From Sycobia sp. Sy_11 (taxonomy: Eukaryota > Arthropoda > Insecta > Hymenoptera > Epichrysomallidae): DNA of 64,000 nt. The translations under genes were made by a program, and so were the position numbers. Below are positions 1-11,002 of the stretch, piece after piece. The stretch lies in contig JACCIC010000029.1 in NCBI GenBank assembly GCA_018907035.1, positions 2,576,001 through 2,640,000 on the forward strand. The letters run 5' to 3'. Position 1 is the stretch's first letter. Each line of letters opens with the position of its first letter. Under the pieces are notes generated by a model. It had not been told where the DNA came from and ran no database searches. It saw only the letters and a program-made list of their open reading frames with translations.

Positions 1-265
1 TCTGGTCCGAGCGATGTGACATTTTTAAAAGTTTCCTGTAAAGGTTCGTATTCTAGGGAAACGTCTGCAGTTTGGTACTACTAGCAGCATCTCTGGTAGT
101 CTCAGAACTTCTTGCTCGTCTTGTTATATATATTGTAACCACTACACTAGCACACGGCTACTCTTACTTTTACTTACTTGGTATGCTGCTCAGCTGCACT
201 CATGAATGTTAAAAGGGGAAAGGGAGCGATAGACAGTACAATATTTATATCAATTATGTCAAACA

Positions 266-271
266 TTTATT
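266..271 (-). promoter_or_regulatory. Candidate poly(A) signal AATAAA
   Basis: TTTATT on the plus strand gives AATAAA on the minus strand, about 70 bp after the stop codon of the putative exon at 342-823. Position and strand suit its 3' end, but such hexamers are common by chance in AT-rich DNA. Confidence 0.25.
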
Positions 272-341
272 ACAACAATAATTTATATAGTACACGCGCG
301 GTGAATATTAAAAAAACTAATTACATTCTATGTACATAGAC

Positions 342-823
342 TTAATCCCGACTGGTTCTATCGTGGGGCGTCTTAGATACATACGGGATAGATACATTGA
401 TCTGCGGGGCTCTCGGCTCCGGGCGACTGCAGTCCGGGAGGCACGTGATAGACTTTGCGGCGGTTACGAAGAGCGGCTGCGCGTCAGTTGTGTCGCGCTG
501 TGTATGCCCCCAAGATGACGGCGCGTCTTTGCTCCTCGCGCTGCTGATGGCTGTTGCCGTGGCTTGGGGACGATCCCCATCATCTGGGGCTCTCAAGGTG
601 TACACAGAAAATATACTAGCTGCCTTTAGCCTTCGCCTCCTTCGTCGCCCTTCTTCTTGCAGCTCGTCAGTGGTATTCGGCACGAGCGGTTGCGAAAGTG
701 GTCTAATCATCTCGGCAGTTCGACCTAAAGTCTCTTCGCGTCGCGTGTTAGCATCGCGTCGCTGTAGTGCGCGTTCGATATCGATATATCGGGCTACTCG
801 CCATATTCGACCATCGAAAACAA
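342..823 (-). CDS. Possible terminal coding exon, unrecognised gene
   Basis: An open frame of about 160 codons on the minus strand ends with a stop at 342. At its upstream edge a pyrimidine/AT-rich stretch ends in AACAG next to 823, a plausible splice acceptor, so the open sequence beyond it to 929 (hydrophobic, AT-rich) is probably intron. The predicted protein is rich in Arg, Glu, Ser and Pro, with a basic run of six Arg near its middle and no domain I recognise. The stretch is clearly more GC-rich than its surroundings, as expected of an exon. An AATAAA lies downstream on the same strand at 266-271. The plus strand also has a 151-codon open frame (397-852), but its composition (many Cys, Ser, Ala) looks less natural. 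The minus-strand choice is my inference; no family is assigned. Confidence 0.35.
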
Positions 824-1839
824 CTGTTATGATATATATGATCAAAAAATAAAAACTCAATATAAAACCATATAAATGCCAAGATAAATGCCACAAAGCT
901 ACATAGTAAATCAATCTTTTCAATATCATGCGTAGAAACGCAGGTAACGAATGAACATAGGGAACATAAATTAATCAGTAATCAAATGATGTAAATTAAT
1001 AATATATTAATATCACAATTATCAGTATAATAGCTAAAATAAAATACATTTGCATCCACTAATCGATTTTCTGTAGTCATGCGTTCCATAATATACACTT
1101 ATGTCAAATTTCTCTACTCCTCTTATTAATAACCTCAATCTACAGAAGAAAGATTACGAATTTCTAGTAAGACGTTATTCCAGAATTGTGTAATTTGTAC
1201 TGAAAATCCGCTTATTAGTTTCAGTTTACATGTAGAGAGCAGCGTGTTCTTTATTTGTCTTAATCCTACGGATCTGCTCAGGATTATACTTGAAGAAGAG
1301 GCACTCTAAATTTCCTGTGAAATGTGTACCTTTGACTTTGTATATTATAATCGCAATAAAATAGTGCCTCTGAGAGTGTATGCGCAGCCAGCTGAGAAAT
1401 GTTCATAAGTAAGTGACATGATCATCAGGTCTAAGGCCTTTAACATATACATATATAAAGCCCTTAACATCATACACAGGAATTCTGGAACTCTTCCAAT
1501 CTGTTTCTCATTTCAAAAAAAGGATCAATCGGAAGTATAATAACTATTGATCTTTCAAAAGAAGCGTCAATCAGAAACCTAATAATGAACCAGACACTGG
1601 TTAAAATGATACGACTATAAACGTTTTTATTACACTTTTTAGTTACTACATCTACAGATGGCTTTCATATGAAGATTAAATCTAATACAACATCAAGACT
1701 AACTATCGCATTCAAAAAAGAGGGAAAAAGAATTAGCGAGCTAGTGAAAGAGAGAGAAGCCTAAGAGCGTGTCAGAAATATAAGACTGCAGCTCTGGAGT
1801 TAAGCAGACGTGATTTGGAATCCACCAAATATTCTTTAG

Positions 1840-2460
1840 GTAATGAATCGACAATAAGGACTCGATCATATGTAAATACCATTGTCCATACTACAGTATT
1901 ATTGCATCTCGCAACTGATTCCTGAGGTAGTTATCGGAGTATTTATTCCATGACAATGTTGAAGAGGACCGGAGACAGCTCTTTCTGATATCGCCATCGT
2001 AATTGTCAGCGATCTAAAGTTCTACCCCAATCTCAATAGTATAGACCAACAGAATCGCTAGCGTAGTATTCCTGAAGAAAGGCTAGCAGAGCAGAGATTA
2101 TGGATGCGATCCAATGCCTTGATGATGTATAATGATTAATTAACGGCGATTAATGATTGGTTTACGGCTTTTTATAATGTTCGAAGAGAGCGGTGTAATC
2201 TCTGCAGCCGTTGAATCCCCTTCTGAAGGCGCGTTGTTGGTCGTCAAGGCAGACAGCTGTGTCACTTCTCAGTGCTAGTATCTTATAAACGAGGTGATAT
2301 AATACTAAGATCATGGTAATTGGTCGGAAATCTCTCGACTGTCTAGCCTATCTGACTTCCGTCTTCTTGGAAATGCAGCATGCAGCTAGTCTTGGTGAAA
2401 TACAAGTATTTCAGTATAATTTTGGTTCGATCGCTAGTAATTAAGTCTCAGATCATTTAG
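1840..2460 (-). pseudogene. R2-like non-LTR retrotransposon reverse transcriptase relic
   Basis: Read on the minus strand with frame changes, this stretch gives a string of non-LTR reverse transcriptase motifs in order. First is a segment like DFRPIT near 2,360. Next is DDQQRAFRRGFNGC near 2,240, a typical R2-clade 'bait and lid' region. A KALDRI segment stands where AFD catalytic motif A is expected. LSPVLFNIVME is motif B-like, and FTYDRVLIVDS stands where F-A-D-D is expected. The catalytic FADD residues are lost, and many stops and at least two frameshifts break the frame, so it encodes no enzyme. R2-clade elements normally use target-primed reverse transcription at rDNA or related sites; no rDNA is visible here. 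The R2-like label rests on motif wording only and could be another early-branching LINE clade. Confidence 0.55.
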
Positions 2461-2732
2461 CATACGGTTCTGCTGAACTGCCCAACATTATTGCGAAGCT
2501 TATACCACTATTTTTATTCTCATTCGTAGCTGAGATTTATTACCACTATTATCAAAGCAAGCAATCACAGAATAGCTCACAAAAGGCGATATGTCCCATT
2601 CAATGTTACAGAAGTGAAGCACGAAAGATGGGTGAAATTTAAATCGACGATACCTCTGTAGAGCTTACAATCCTCTGCCTACCCCATACCGCTGTGGTTA
2701 CTATCACCGGGTGGGAGAGATTGAAAAAACGC

Positions 2733-2738
2733 TCCCTC

Positions 2739-2770
<32 letters not shown>

Positions 2771-2855
2771 GCTCTCTCTCGCTCTCTCTCTCTCTCGCTC
2801 TCTCTCTCGCTCTCTCTCTCTCTCTCGCTCTCTCTCGCTCTCTCTCTCTCTCTCG

Positions 2856-2888
<33 letters not shown>
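2733..2888. repeat. (CT)n microsatellite with CTCG interruptions
   Basis: About 155 bp of CT dinucleotides, broken at fairly regular spacing by single G substitutions (CTCGCTCT). Open frames on both strands here (Leu-Ser or Arg-Glu repeats) are artefacts of the repeat. Confidence 0.97.
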
Positions 2889-3409
2889 ATTAGTACTTTA
2901 TCTGGAAACATAATCCAGAGAGAAGTAGAAGGCGTATAGTCCTAGTGGACTACCTTTATACAGTCAACTAATGAGACCAGGACTACTTTGTGCAGAATGC
3001 CAATATTAGAAAATATTTGGGATTCGATCATTTCTAACGACATTGAGATGAACTCACTACCGGTCAGTTACGACCTATATTTGTGGGTATCTTAATGCGA
3101 TTATTAGATGTAATACTGTAATGAGGTCGAATCCCGGAATTTGTGTCTCAATACAAGTCTATCATGTTCCATTGTTTCAATTACTTAGATTTTTCAAAAT
3201 TTATATTTATAATTTTGTCTTATAGAACAAATTATTTTTCACTTAAATTTTAACTACATCTAAAGAAAAATCGACATCTAAATAATTTTGTACTTATTTA
3301 CATATAAATATCATGTAGAAATATCACCGAATGTTCAGCGTGTAACTGAGTATACGTAAAATTGTACATTGTATTGATCTCGTAAGAAGTATTATGTGTT
3401 TGTATATAC

Positions 3410-3730
3410 ACTAGCCTTCGGCTAATAGAATAGCTTTCGCCGCTTTTCATAAGTGTAACCTTCGCGGTTTTCAGTGCAATTCAGCACTCTAGGTTTATGT
3501 TTCGTACAGAACACACGTCCGTCGACGAGTCAGTACAATCAGCACAACTATATTGCGTATATAATTAAATTATGTTAATTTTGTTGATTTTAATAAATTT
3601 CCTTGTTTTTTATTTACATACAAAAATAGTGGAAAAAATTTCTTCCAAACTCCTTTCGTCATTTCGTCCTATTTCAGTTCATTTTCTCCTTTTCGATGAA
3701 TGTTATTATTAAGCATTCGAAAAGTCAACA
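3410..3730 (+). mobile_element. BEL/Pao LTR (copy A, 5' LTR)
   Basis: From about 3,500 this aligns base for base, with scattered differences, to 21,680-21,916. Shared blocks include CACACGTCCGTCGACGAGTC, the TTAATTTTGTT...TTTTAATAAATTT segment with a poly(A)-signal-like AATAAA, and the closing CATTCGAAAAGTCAACA. The 3' edge is well set by the shared TCAACA followed by a primer-site-like sequence. The 5' edge is my estimate, because the other copy diverges there. Together with the gag start at 4,198 it marks the 5' end of a BEL element on the plus strand. Confidence 0.7.
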
Positions 3731-3750
3731 TTTTTGGTAGCAGAGTGTGG
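3731..3750 (+). other. Primer-binding-site-like sequence of BEL copy A
   Basis: TTTTTGGTAGCAGAGTGTGG directly follows the LTR end TCAACA. Primer sites start TGG, the complement of the tRNA CCA end, within a few bases of the LTR. The TGG here starts 5 bp after the LTR. I did not identify the tRNA. Confidence 0.5.
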
Positions 3751-4197
3751 TTAGAACCACGTTACGATTGCTTTAGCGCAGCGTGCGAAAAGAGCTCCAG
3801 TTAAGAAGAATTGACGTTCAAACATCTCCTCAGCCTGTTGCCTGTACTCCTCATGGTGTATCGTTGCCGCCATTTTTGAGCTACGCAGCGACGCAGCCGT
3901 GCCGAATAGTCGATCTTCGCTGGACAAATATCAATAACATTTTGAAAATTATTTCAACTACTACACGGTTTTTTCTCTCAGAAATGAAAAGTCGTACGCA
4001 AATTCAGTTAGAACAAATGAAGGTATCATTCATTATTTATATGCTACCAAGTAATTAATTTCAAGAATTCCTTTGATATTGGGCAAATTTCTTATATGCA
4101 ATGTTAATTCAGAAAAATCTATATATATTAACTTCAATTAAATCTATTAGAAATCTAATATTTTCATGTGAATCTTGTCGGTAAACTATAGAGCAAA

Positions 4198-4290
4198 ATG
4201 TCTGAAAAATTACTTGCAATTCAACTGCGTGCTGTAAATAATATAATTAATTTTTTGAAAAACGCTAAAACTAAGAAAGAATCTGCTGCA
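4198..4290 (+). pseudogene. BEL/Pao gag N-terminus (copy A, truncated)
   Basis: This stretch opens with ATG and 31 codons that match the start of the better-preserved BEL gag at 19,641: AVNNIINFLKN is shared exactly and the flanking residues are similar. Homology stops at about 4,290, where the sequence switches to the LTR tail and primer site of a copia element. Gag of BEL elements would form the intracellular particle; only its first residues survive. The open frame runs on to 4,389 only by chance through copia leader sequence. Copy B carries an overlapping part of the same gag, so these are two separate copies rather than two halves of one element. Confidence 0.65.
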
Positions 4291-4332
4291 CCCTACAAAG
4301 AGAAAATCCCAACAATTCGTTATGGGCCCAGA
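4291..4332 (+). mobile_element. Copia LTR tail and initiator-Met primer-binding site
   Basis: GTTATGGGCCCAGA at 4319-4332 matches the primer site of Drosophila copia, which uses an internal half-molecule of initiator tRNA-Met. It is preceded by AGAAAATCCCAACAATTC, where a copia LTR should end in ACA. Only some 20-25 bp of LTR remain before BEL sequence begins. The site fixes the 5' end of the copia internal region and its plus orientation. Confidence 0.7.
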
Positions 4333-4391
4333 GTACGTGATTATAAAATGTTGAATAATTATGGAAGAACACAATATCTCGCCATTTAATA

Positions 4392-5200
4392 ACTTCCCAA
4401 AACTATATTCCAATAATTATAATAGTTGGAGATTAGATATGAAAGTACTTCTGTTCGATCGAAGGTCATAGGAATTCATCGACGGTGAACCATGGGAACC
4501 AGAGGAAGATGCACCACGTAATCAAGAAATTGATTTTCGGAGGAGAAAAGAATGAGCTTACACAACAATTCATCAAGGTATAGAAAGACAGTCTCAAACA
4601 CTAAGAGCTAATACACTTAAAGGCAAGGAAGCATGGCAAATTTTAAAAGAGAATTTTGAACTGAAATCTAAAACAGGACTTTCAGGCCTTGTGGACGAAT
4701 TTTATGATATGAAATTTAATCCAGATGAAGAAACAATAGTAAATTAATGTAAAAAAGTAAGTGAAAAAACTCTATCGATACAAAATGCTGGATTTAAAAT
4801 ACCAGACATTTCGATGTGTTTTCAATTAATAAGAAAACTGCCTCTAGAATACAATAATCTTGTACAAATTTTATATAGACTATACGAAGATCAATTTACA
4901 TTGAAAGATATTGAGGAACAAGTAATTACTGACGAAGGTGGAATAAAACAAAAATGAAAAGATAATGGCTTAGATAATATAATAGATACCTACCAATCAA
5001 TTACAAATAAAAATATAAAAATTAACAGATTGGATATAAAAAATACTTTTACTGATACTAAAAATAAAAATTTAAATAATAAGACTTTACAAATAAAAAA
5101 AACAATAATAGAGATATAATTTGTAATTATTGTAAAAAACTTGGTCATATGAAAAAGGACTATTATTCGTTAAAACGAAAGCAAACTTATTGGAATAAAG
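4392..5200 (+). pseudogene. Ty1/copia gag, decayed
   Basis: The translation resembles the copia Gag (UBN2-type) region. It contains NNYNSWRLDMKVLL near the start, then KGKEAWQILKENFE, and later FQLIRKLPLEYNNLV and LKDIEEQVITDEG. A zinc knuckle at 5122-5163 reads C-N-Y-C-K-K-L-G-H-M-K-K-D-Y: C-X2-C-X4-H-X4 with the last Cys changed to Tyr. Gag would package element RNA in virus-like particles. Stops (for example after DRRS and before VIIVKN) and frameshifts make it non-functional. It lies directly downstream of the primer site and upstream of the protease segment, the normal order. Confidence 0.75.
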
Positions 5201-5289
5201 GAAATTGTCAAAATGACACTAAAGATTTTATATAGAAAATATCGTACATTTCGAAAAAGATAATGAACTCTAAGTAAATAAATAAATAG

Positions 5290-5684
5290 ATGATATAGTT
5301 GGAGACACACTTGATGAATGACTAATAGATTGTGCAGCAACGGCTTTTTATTTTTGTAAAGATAGAACACGATTAAAAAATTTAATTGATTTCTCACCAA
5401 TTAATGTGTTAATTAGAGATAAAAATGCAAATTCGCAAGTATTTGGAAAAGGCGAAGTGACATTGTTCGTGAAAGATGGACATACATTTGTTATGGCAAA
5501 TTTAAAAAATATTTTTTACGCTCCAAATATGAGAAGAAATTTGATAAGCGGAGCAATCATGGATATCGCCGGTTTTCGAATTAACTGGTCAAATACTAAA
5601 ATGATAATATACTCAAGTAATGATGAATATTATTTCACGGTTCATCGAAAAGAACAACTTTATATAATTTATGCATCTTACTAA
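5290..5684 (+). pseudogene. Ty1/copia aspartic protease region, dead active site
   Basis: The frame reads DE-stop-LIDCAATAFYFC and then runs open to 5,684. Copia proteases normally have W-(I/L)-(I/L)-D-S-G-A-T at this point. Here the Trp codon appears as TGA and the D-S-G triad as D-C-A (5328-5336), so the Gly of the aspartic protease signature is lost. The following 92 open codons contain the usual VYYAPNMRRNLIS-like block (IFYAPNMRRNLISG), which confirms the family. This enzyme would cleave the Gag-Pol polyprotein. Confidence 0.75.
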
Positions 5685-5729
5685 AAGAAGGATAAAGTCG
5701 ATAGTGCTCAACGAAGTTACAAAGCAAGT

Positions 5730-6640
5730 ATTGGCATCAAAAAAATGCACAGAAGGTTATGCCATGTGGACATAAATAATATTAAGCAGATGTTACATAA
5801 TGGAATAGTAAGAGGCATTGGTAGAATAAACGGTGAAATGAAAGAGTGCGAAGCTTGGAGAATTAGTAAGGCTACTCGCTCCTCTTTCAAAGCAATAATA
5901 AAAATAATGGCAAGTTAGATATTGGAAAGACTGTACATGGATGTATGGGGCCCGTCTCCGGTCACCTCAACGGACGGTAGTAAATATTTTCTATCAATTA
6001 TTGATGATTATTCACGTAAAATTTCCGTATATACAATGAAAAGAAAATTTGAGGTACTTAATACCGCAAAATAAAAATTATTCGTTCAGACAACGGTTTA
6101 GAATTTTGCAATAAAGAATTTCAAGACTTTTTAGAGCAGGGAGGAATAAAGGCAGAGAGAAATTCTACATATACTCCTGAACAACACGGTGTCGCTATAA
6201 GATATAATCGCACTGCGATCGAAGGTGTTATATTAATGCTGCACGACAGTGGTTTTCAGCCAAGATTCTGAGCTGAAGCACTACACACATTTGTATACGT
6301 CAAAAATAAATGTATACACAAACTTTTGGGAGATTCTACGCTGGACGAGAGATGGTGAGGATATAAGCTTTCACTACAACACATTCGAATATTTGGTTCA
6401 CTCGTTTATGTGTAGAAACCAAGCTCAAAAAGAAATAAACTACAAGCGAGAAAAGATTTAGGCTTCATATCGGATATGCGGTAAAAGCTAAAGGTTATAG
6501 TGTATGGATACCGAAACTGAAGTAAGTTTTAGAGAAAATCATGTTAAAATCGAAGAAAGTAAAAACGGAGTACAAACTCTATTTGAAAGAATATGGTAAA
6601 TAAAAGGAATAATTTCGATATCAGTTTCCAAAATGAAAAA
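5730..6640 (+). pseudogene. Ty1/copia integrase, decayed
   Basis: It starts with a GAG-pre-integrase zinc region (MHRRLCHVDINNIKQML, H-H then a partly lost C-C pair). The catalytic core follows: LYMDVWGPSPVTSTDGSKYF supplies the first Asp and IRSDNGLEF the second. Where G-V-A-E-R is expected the sequence gives G-V-A-I-R, so the third catalytic acid is lost. Downstream, FGSLVYV and GFISDM correspond to the end of the core and the C-terminal part. At least three frameshifts or stops interrupt it. Integrase would insert the cDNA into the chromosome. Confidence 0.75.
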
Positions 6641-7059
6641 TCATTTCTAGATGATGAATATGAACTTATCAGCGATAAACAATACGAAAAAGATTTAATC
6701 AAATAAGGAATTGAAGATAAAAAGTCTAATATTATCGATATATCGAAATGGAAGAGAGCGGAAAATCCAAGTAAAGGAGAAAAACGAATCGATGTATACT
6801 ATTACTCCCCTGAAGATAATATTCGAATGCGATCCATGAACGACGTGAAAAAATATTGTGACTTCCAAAATATTAAATTTAAATCTGATGATTTCTGTTT
6901 CATATCTAGAAGTTCGACTTATATGGAAAATTTCAAAAAAATAATAGAAAACAAAAGCAGTGATCCAAATATAAAAGTAGACATGATGAGTACAGAAGAG
7001 ATACACTCTGTCGAAGTCCCAAAAAATTTTGAGGAAAACCAATTATCACCGCAAAATGT

Positions 7060-8165
7060 CGAATGATATCAAACTATGCAAGAGGAAATGGATATGATCA
7101 AGTCTAGAGAAGTATTGACGTTAGTCGACTTGCCACCGAATGACGAAGTAATTGGGAGTAGATGGGTGTTTACATTGAAGACAGATGATAAAAATAGTTA
7201 AAAAATACAAGTCGGGATTGTTTTAGTAGCTCAAGGTTTTAGTCAGAGATACGGTATTAATTGTAACGAAGTATTTTCTCCTGTTATAAATTTTGCATTA
7301 ATTACATTTTTCTTTATTTTATTCGTATCAAAATTATCGTGACGACATATGCTATTAGATATAAAATTGGCGTATTTATACGGTACTTTAAAAAAAAAGA
7401 ATTATATGAAACAGCCGGAAGATTTTGAAGTTGTTAGTAAAGAACGCAAAGTTTGTCTACTATTAAAATCAATCTATGTTTTACATCAAAGCGATATTAA
7501 AAACGCCAGGGTTGGAAAAATTAAACTATTATAACTGCGTTTATAATTTAGAAAATAAAGCTTTCCTATTATTATATGTCGATGATATTATTTTGTTTGC
7601 GATAAACGATTAATTTCTGAAATAGTTACAACATTAAAATTAGTAATAAATATTCAAGAGTTGGGAGAAGTCAAATATATACTAGGTGTGAATTTTGAAA
7701 AAGTTAAAGACTAATATTATTTGCATCAACTTACATACATAGTGAAACTAATCTGTAAATTTAAAGAATTGCCGCGAACATTTGTAAATTTACTAATAAA
7801 AATAGACATTCTGCCACCGAGCGAAGAAAAAGAAACTATTGAAAATGAGATAATGAGAAAATTTCCATATCGAACAATTATAAGTTGCTTATCATTCTTA
7901 GCTGATAGAAACAGACCCGATACAGTTTTGTAATTTTTATAACCAGTGGAAAATTGTAGTCAACATCATGAATTATATTTTCCATACAAAACATTATATG
8001 TTAACTTTATAAAAGATAAAAAATAACGGTCAAATTGCATACAATAAATTCTATGGAATCAGAATTTATTGCCTTGTTTCGAAGTATAAAAGAATTGACC
8101 TGGTTCTCAAAAGTATTGCAGAAATTACATCTATATGAAATTGCAATACAAAAACCTATTCAGAA
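7060..8165 (+). pseudogene. Ty1/copia reverse transcriptase-RNase H, decayed and 3'-truncated
   Basis: DEVIGSRWVFTLK near 7,150 is the classic start of copia RT. It is followed by LVAQGFSQRYGINCNEVFSPV, MLLDIKLAYLYG (motif A) and YVDDIILF at 7575-7586 with the catalytic Asp pair intact. RNase H-related INSMESEFIALF stands near 8,045. The frame is broken several times. The element ends inside RNase H at about 8,165, where base composition jumps and minus-strand Gypsy-like sequence begins, so the 3' LTR is missing here. RT would copy element RNA to cDNA. Confidence 0.8.
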
Positions 8166-8593
8166 CGTCCGGCGCGCCGCTTGTTCACGACCCTGGAGCT
8201 TCTCCATATCTCCGTTCACTTCTTCCCAGCGGCAGACAATAGCGGTGACCTTTTGCCGTTGTTCGACCCAAGAGAGATAGTCAACCTTCCCGAGCTCAAG
8301 TAGCTCCCGTTAGCCGAGTGGAGCCCTTCGCGACCTGCTTTTCGCTTTACCAGGTGTACGACACTATGTCAGGCGGCTTCGCTGTTACGGAGCTTCGTAG
8401 GGGCGCGTGCTTGAGTCCTTCGACAGGTCACGATTCGCATCCTACGCGGTCTCCCTAATCTACGCGACGCGACATCGACGTTAGGTTACGTGGCATTGCC
8501 CGCCGGTGTATCACTCCGCACGCTTGTATCGGGATTATAATAAGGCGCGTCGTCGGGGCGCCGTACGATCACCAGTGGTGTTGCAATGCGGTT
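8166..8593 (-). mobile_element. GC-rich Gypsy-associated sequence, possible coiled-coil gag-like fragment
   Basis: This sharply GC-richer block lies between the copia end and the Gypsy integrase C-terminus. Near its left edge the minus strand reads W-V-E-Q-R-Q-K-V-T-A-I-V-C-R-W-E-E-V-N, charged and helical-looking, which could come from a gag coiled coil, but the frame is short. No LTR pair was found for it. It may be the 3' untranslated region or LTR of the Gypsy element to the right, or a piece of a second element. Confidence 0.3.
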
Positions 8594-9736
8594 TCACTCG
8601 CTCGTCTCGACATTATAATCAGATGCATCGCAGTCAGGCTCTTCATCCGAAGACTCTTCCGTGTCGGAACCGCCATCATCTTCGGGGTCGTCATCTCGAT
8701 TATAGGGATTCAGTTCGGCAACGTAATGCTTACCAACATGTCTTCCTGTGGAGTTGATCAATAGATAAACATTCGTGCCGAGTTTCTCCGTGATGGTAAA
8801 GGGCCCGTCGTATTTCGCCGCGATTACGCCGCCATACACCATCACCAATCGCGTAGTGAACATCGCGACGTCTCGCATTATAGTAGCGAGCTTGCTTTGC
8901 CTGTACTTTCTGCGAGTTTTCCACTGCATTTAGATAGAGATCAGATAACTTCTCCATGTGCGCTTTCCAATGCTGCAGAGCAGCCTCTTCTTGCGCAATC
9001 TGTGCGCGCTGCTCGTCCTCGCGACGATGCATGCCAAGAGCTGAGGGGTGACGACCCGTGTTGAGGAACGCCAGACTTACGCCAATGGAGTCTTGTACAG
9101 ATGTTTTGTAAGCGAACATCAGCTCGGCGATATGCGCGTTCCAAGTGCTATGAGACCCCTTAATGAAGGCGATTATCGCGGTCTTCAGAGTCCTATGGAC
9201 TCTCTCTACTGGATTGGCTTGAGCGTGATAAGGGGGTATCATTGAATGCTTTACTCGACGCTGCACAGGGAATTTCTCGATGATCTTATTACGAAATTCG
9301 GGGCCGTTGTCCGATAGAAACACTTTGGGCGTACCAAAGCGTAAAAATATGCGATCTTTCAACTCGTGGCGAATTGTTCGCGCATTCGCCTTTTGGATAG
9401 GGATATACTCTACCATGGAATGAATAGATCCATGAAGACGAGTAAGTACTCGTATCCTCGGCTAGATCGTGGAAACGGACCCATCGCGTCCCCAGCTACT
9501 ACTGTCCAGGGGCGGATGACCGTTCGATGGCCCATCAGGCTAGCTGGTGCAGCCTGCTGTACCTTACATTGTTGACACACGGTACAGTCACAGACAAATT
9601 GTGCCACATCTTTATGCAACGTTGGCCAATAGTATGACTGTGCTATACGGTCATACATTTTATGGAGTGCGAAATGGCCAGCTGTGGGCTCGTCATGACA
9701 TTCATGACGAACGGTACGGCGATCGTCTTTAGGCAC
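8594..9736 (-). pseudogene. Gypsy (Ty3-type) integrase, frameshifted
   Basis: On the minus strand the zinc-binding region comes first (H-X-H...C-D-C-T-V-C, with YYWPTLHKDVAQFV). The core follows: VAGDAMGPFPRSSRGYEYLL (first Asp), FLSDNGPEFRNKII (second Asp) and YHAQANPVERVHRTLK (Glu). All three catalytic acids are present. A frame change near 9,412 splits the core after the first Asp, and another near 8,900 separates the core from the C-terminal part, which has the KYDGPFTITEKLGTNVYLL block typical of Gypsy integrases. An acidic Asp/Glu-rich tail ends at 8,594. No chromodomain was recognised. Confidence 0.85.
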
Positions 9737-9745
9737 GACTAACTT

Positions 9746-10881
9746 CTACGCATTCTGGTCATCTACTAAGTCTTCGACGGCGGGATCTGGACGATAGTAG
9801 TACAATCGTTGCCCAACGACTTTCCACCATGGACAGTCGGTGGAATCGCTCACCACTTTCTTATGAAGGCGCAAATACCAGGGATCTTCCACATTGGTGA
9901 CACCGAGGAAGGCGAGCAACGGGCGAGCCCGTCCGTAGTGTTGCGCAATGAGTGCAGCCAACGGAGGCTGCTGTGGTCGATGATCACCTGAAACTGGTAG
10001 CCCTCCACGTACGGGCGAAATTTACGTACAGCCGATAGCACGGCGAGGCACTCACGTTTGGTGAATAATTACGAATAATTACGAAGAATTATACTCAGCC
10101 GCGGTCATCCTGCGGCTAGCGTAGGAAAACAAGCGCGCCAGGCCCTCGATTGTTTGCGTGAGCACGGCGCCTAGTCCCGAGTCGCTGGCATCCGTTTGTA
10201 TGACGAACGTTTGCCCAAACGACGGTCGAGAGATGACTGGTGCAGATGAGACGAGCGCCTGGATTTGCTCAAAGGCTTGCTATTGCTCTTCACCCCAGTG
10301 ATACGTGGTGCTCTTCTTGGTCAATCGGGTGAGCGGCTCAGCAAGCGTTGCAAAATTCTTCAAAAACTTGCGATACCAGGACGCAAAGCCTAGAAACCCA
10401 TGGAGCTGTTTCAAGCTCTTTGGTTCGGCGTATGTCAAGATTGGTGCAATTTTATCCGGATCGAGTCGGAAACCATCACGATCAACGAGGACGCCGAGAA
10501 ACCGTAGCTCTGCGAGTCCGAATTTGATCTTTTGCCTATTAATCATCGCTATTAAGTATCGTAAATTCGTCACTGAATGTGTTCGAGCAACCTAAGCTGC
10601 TCGTTAAAGCTCTGCGTAGCGATGATGACATTTTCGAGGTAGGCAAAGGTTACTGGCTCCATTTCAGGGCCGATCAGCTGGTCGCTTAACTGCTGAAAGG
10701 TTGCAGGCCCACCGGCGATACCATACGACATGCAGGTACATTCGAATAGCCCCATGCCTGGGACCGTAAAGGCAGAGAGGTGCCGTGATTCCTCCCGAAG
10801 AGGGGCCTGGTGGTAGGCGCTACTGAGGTCCAGTATGGAGATGTATCGCGCATTTCTCAATTTCCGTAAGATTACGTTCAT
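9746..10881 (-). pseudogene. Gypsy reverse transcriptase-RNase H, inactivated
   Basis: Minus strand: the RT palm includes ISILDLSSAYHQAPL (motif A), FTVPGMGLFECT and GGPATFQQLSDQL. The catalytic box, normally Y-L-D-D, reads Y-L-E-N, so both Asp are lost. The thumb/connection has QLHGFLGFASWYRKFLKNFA. RNase H gives TDASDSGLGAVLTQT, RECLAVLSAVRKF and IIDHSSLRWLHSL. Frames change at about 10,575, 10,280, 10,040 and 9,850. The order on the minus strand (protease at 11.0-11.4 kb, RT, RNase H, integrase) is that of the Gypsy group. Confidence 0.85.
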
Positions 10882-11002
10882 GTACTGAGCGGATACGCGA
10901 TGACCTTGAACGCGGAGTTCAATTTACGACGGGAGTAATCGGCGAATCACGCCTTGATCGACCATTTTGCGTCCTTGTGCATGCATTTCCAGCTCTATCT
11001 TC

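Noticed and set aside
397..852. 151-codon plus-strand frame
   Set aside because: Overlaps the minus-strand frame with better splice and poly(A) context; Cys/Ser/Ala-heavy composition looks like an antisense shadow.
2639..2939. Three open frames of Arg-Glu or Leu-Ser repeats
   Set aside because: They are translations of the (CT)n microsatellite on both strands; no start context, domain or conservation.
3100..3160. Box-B-like GGTCGAATCCCGG near 3,125 as another SINE or tRNA
   Set aside because: No convincing box A, no A-tail or flanking duplication, and no second copy in the window.
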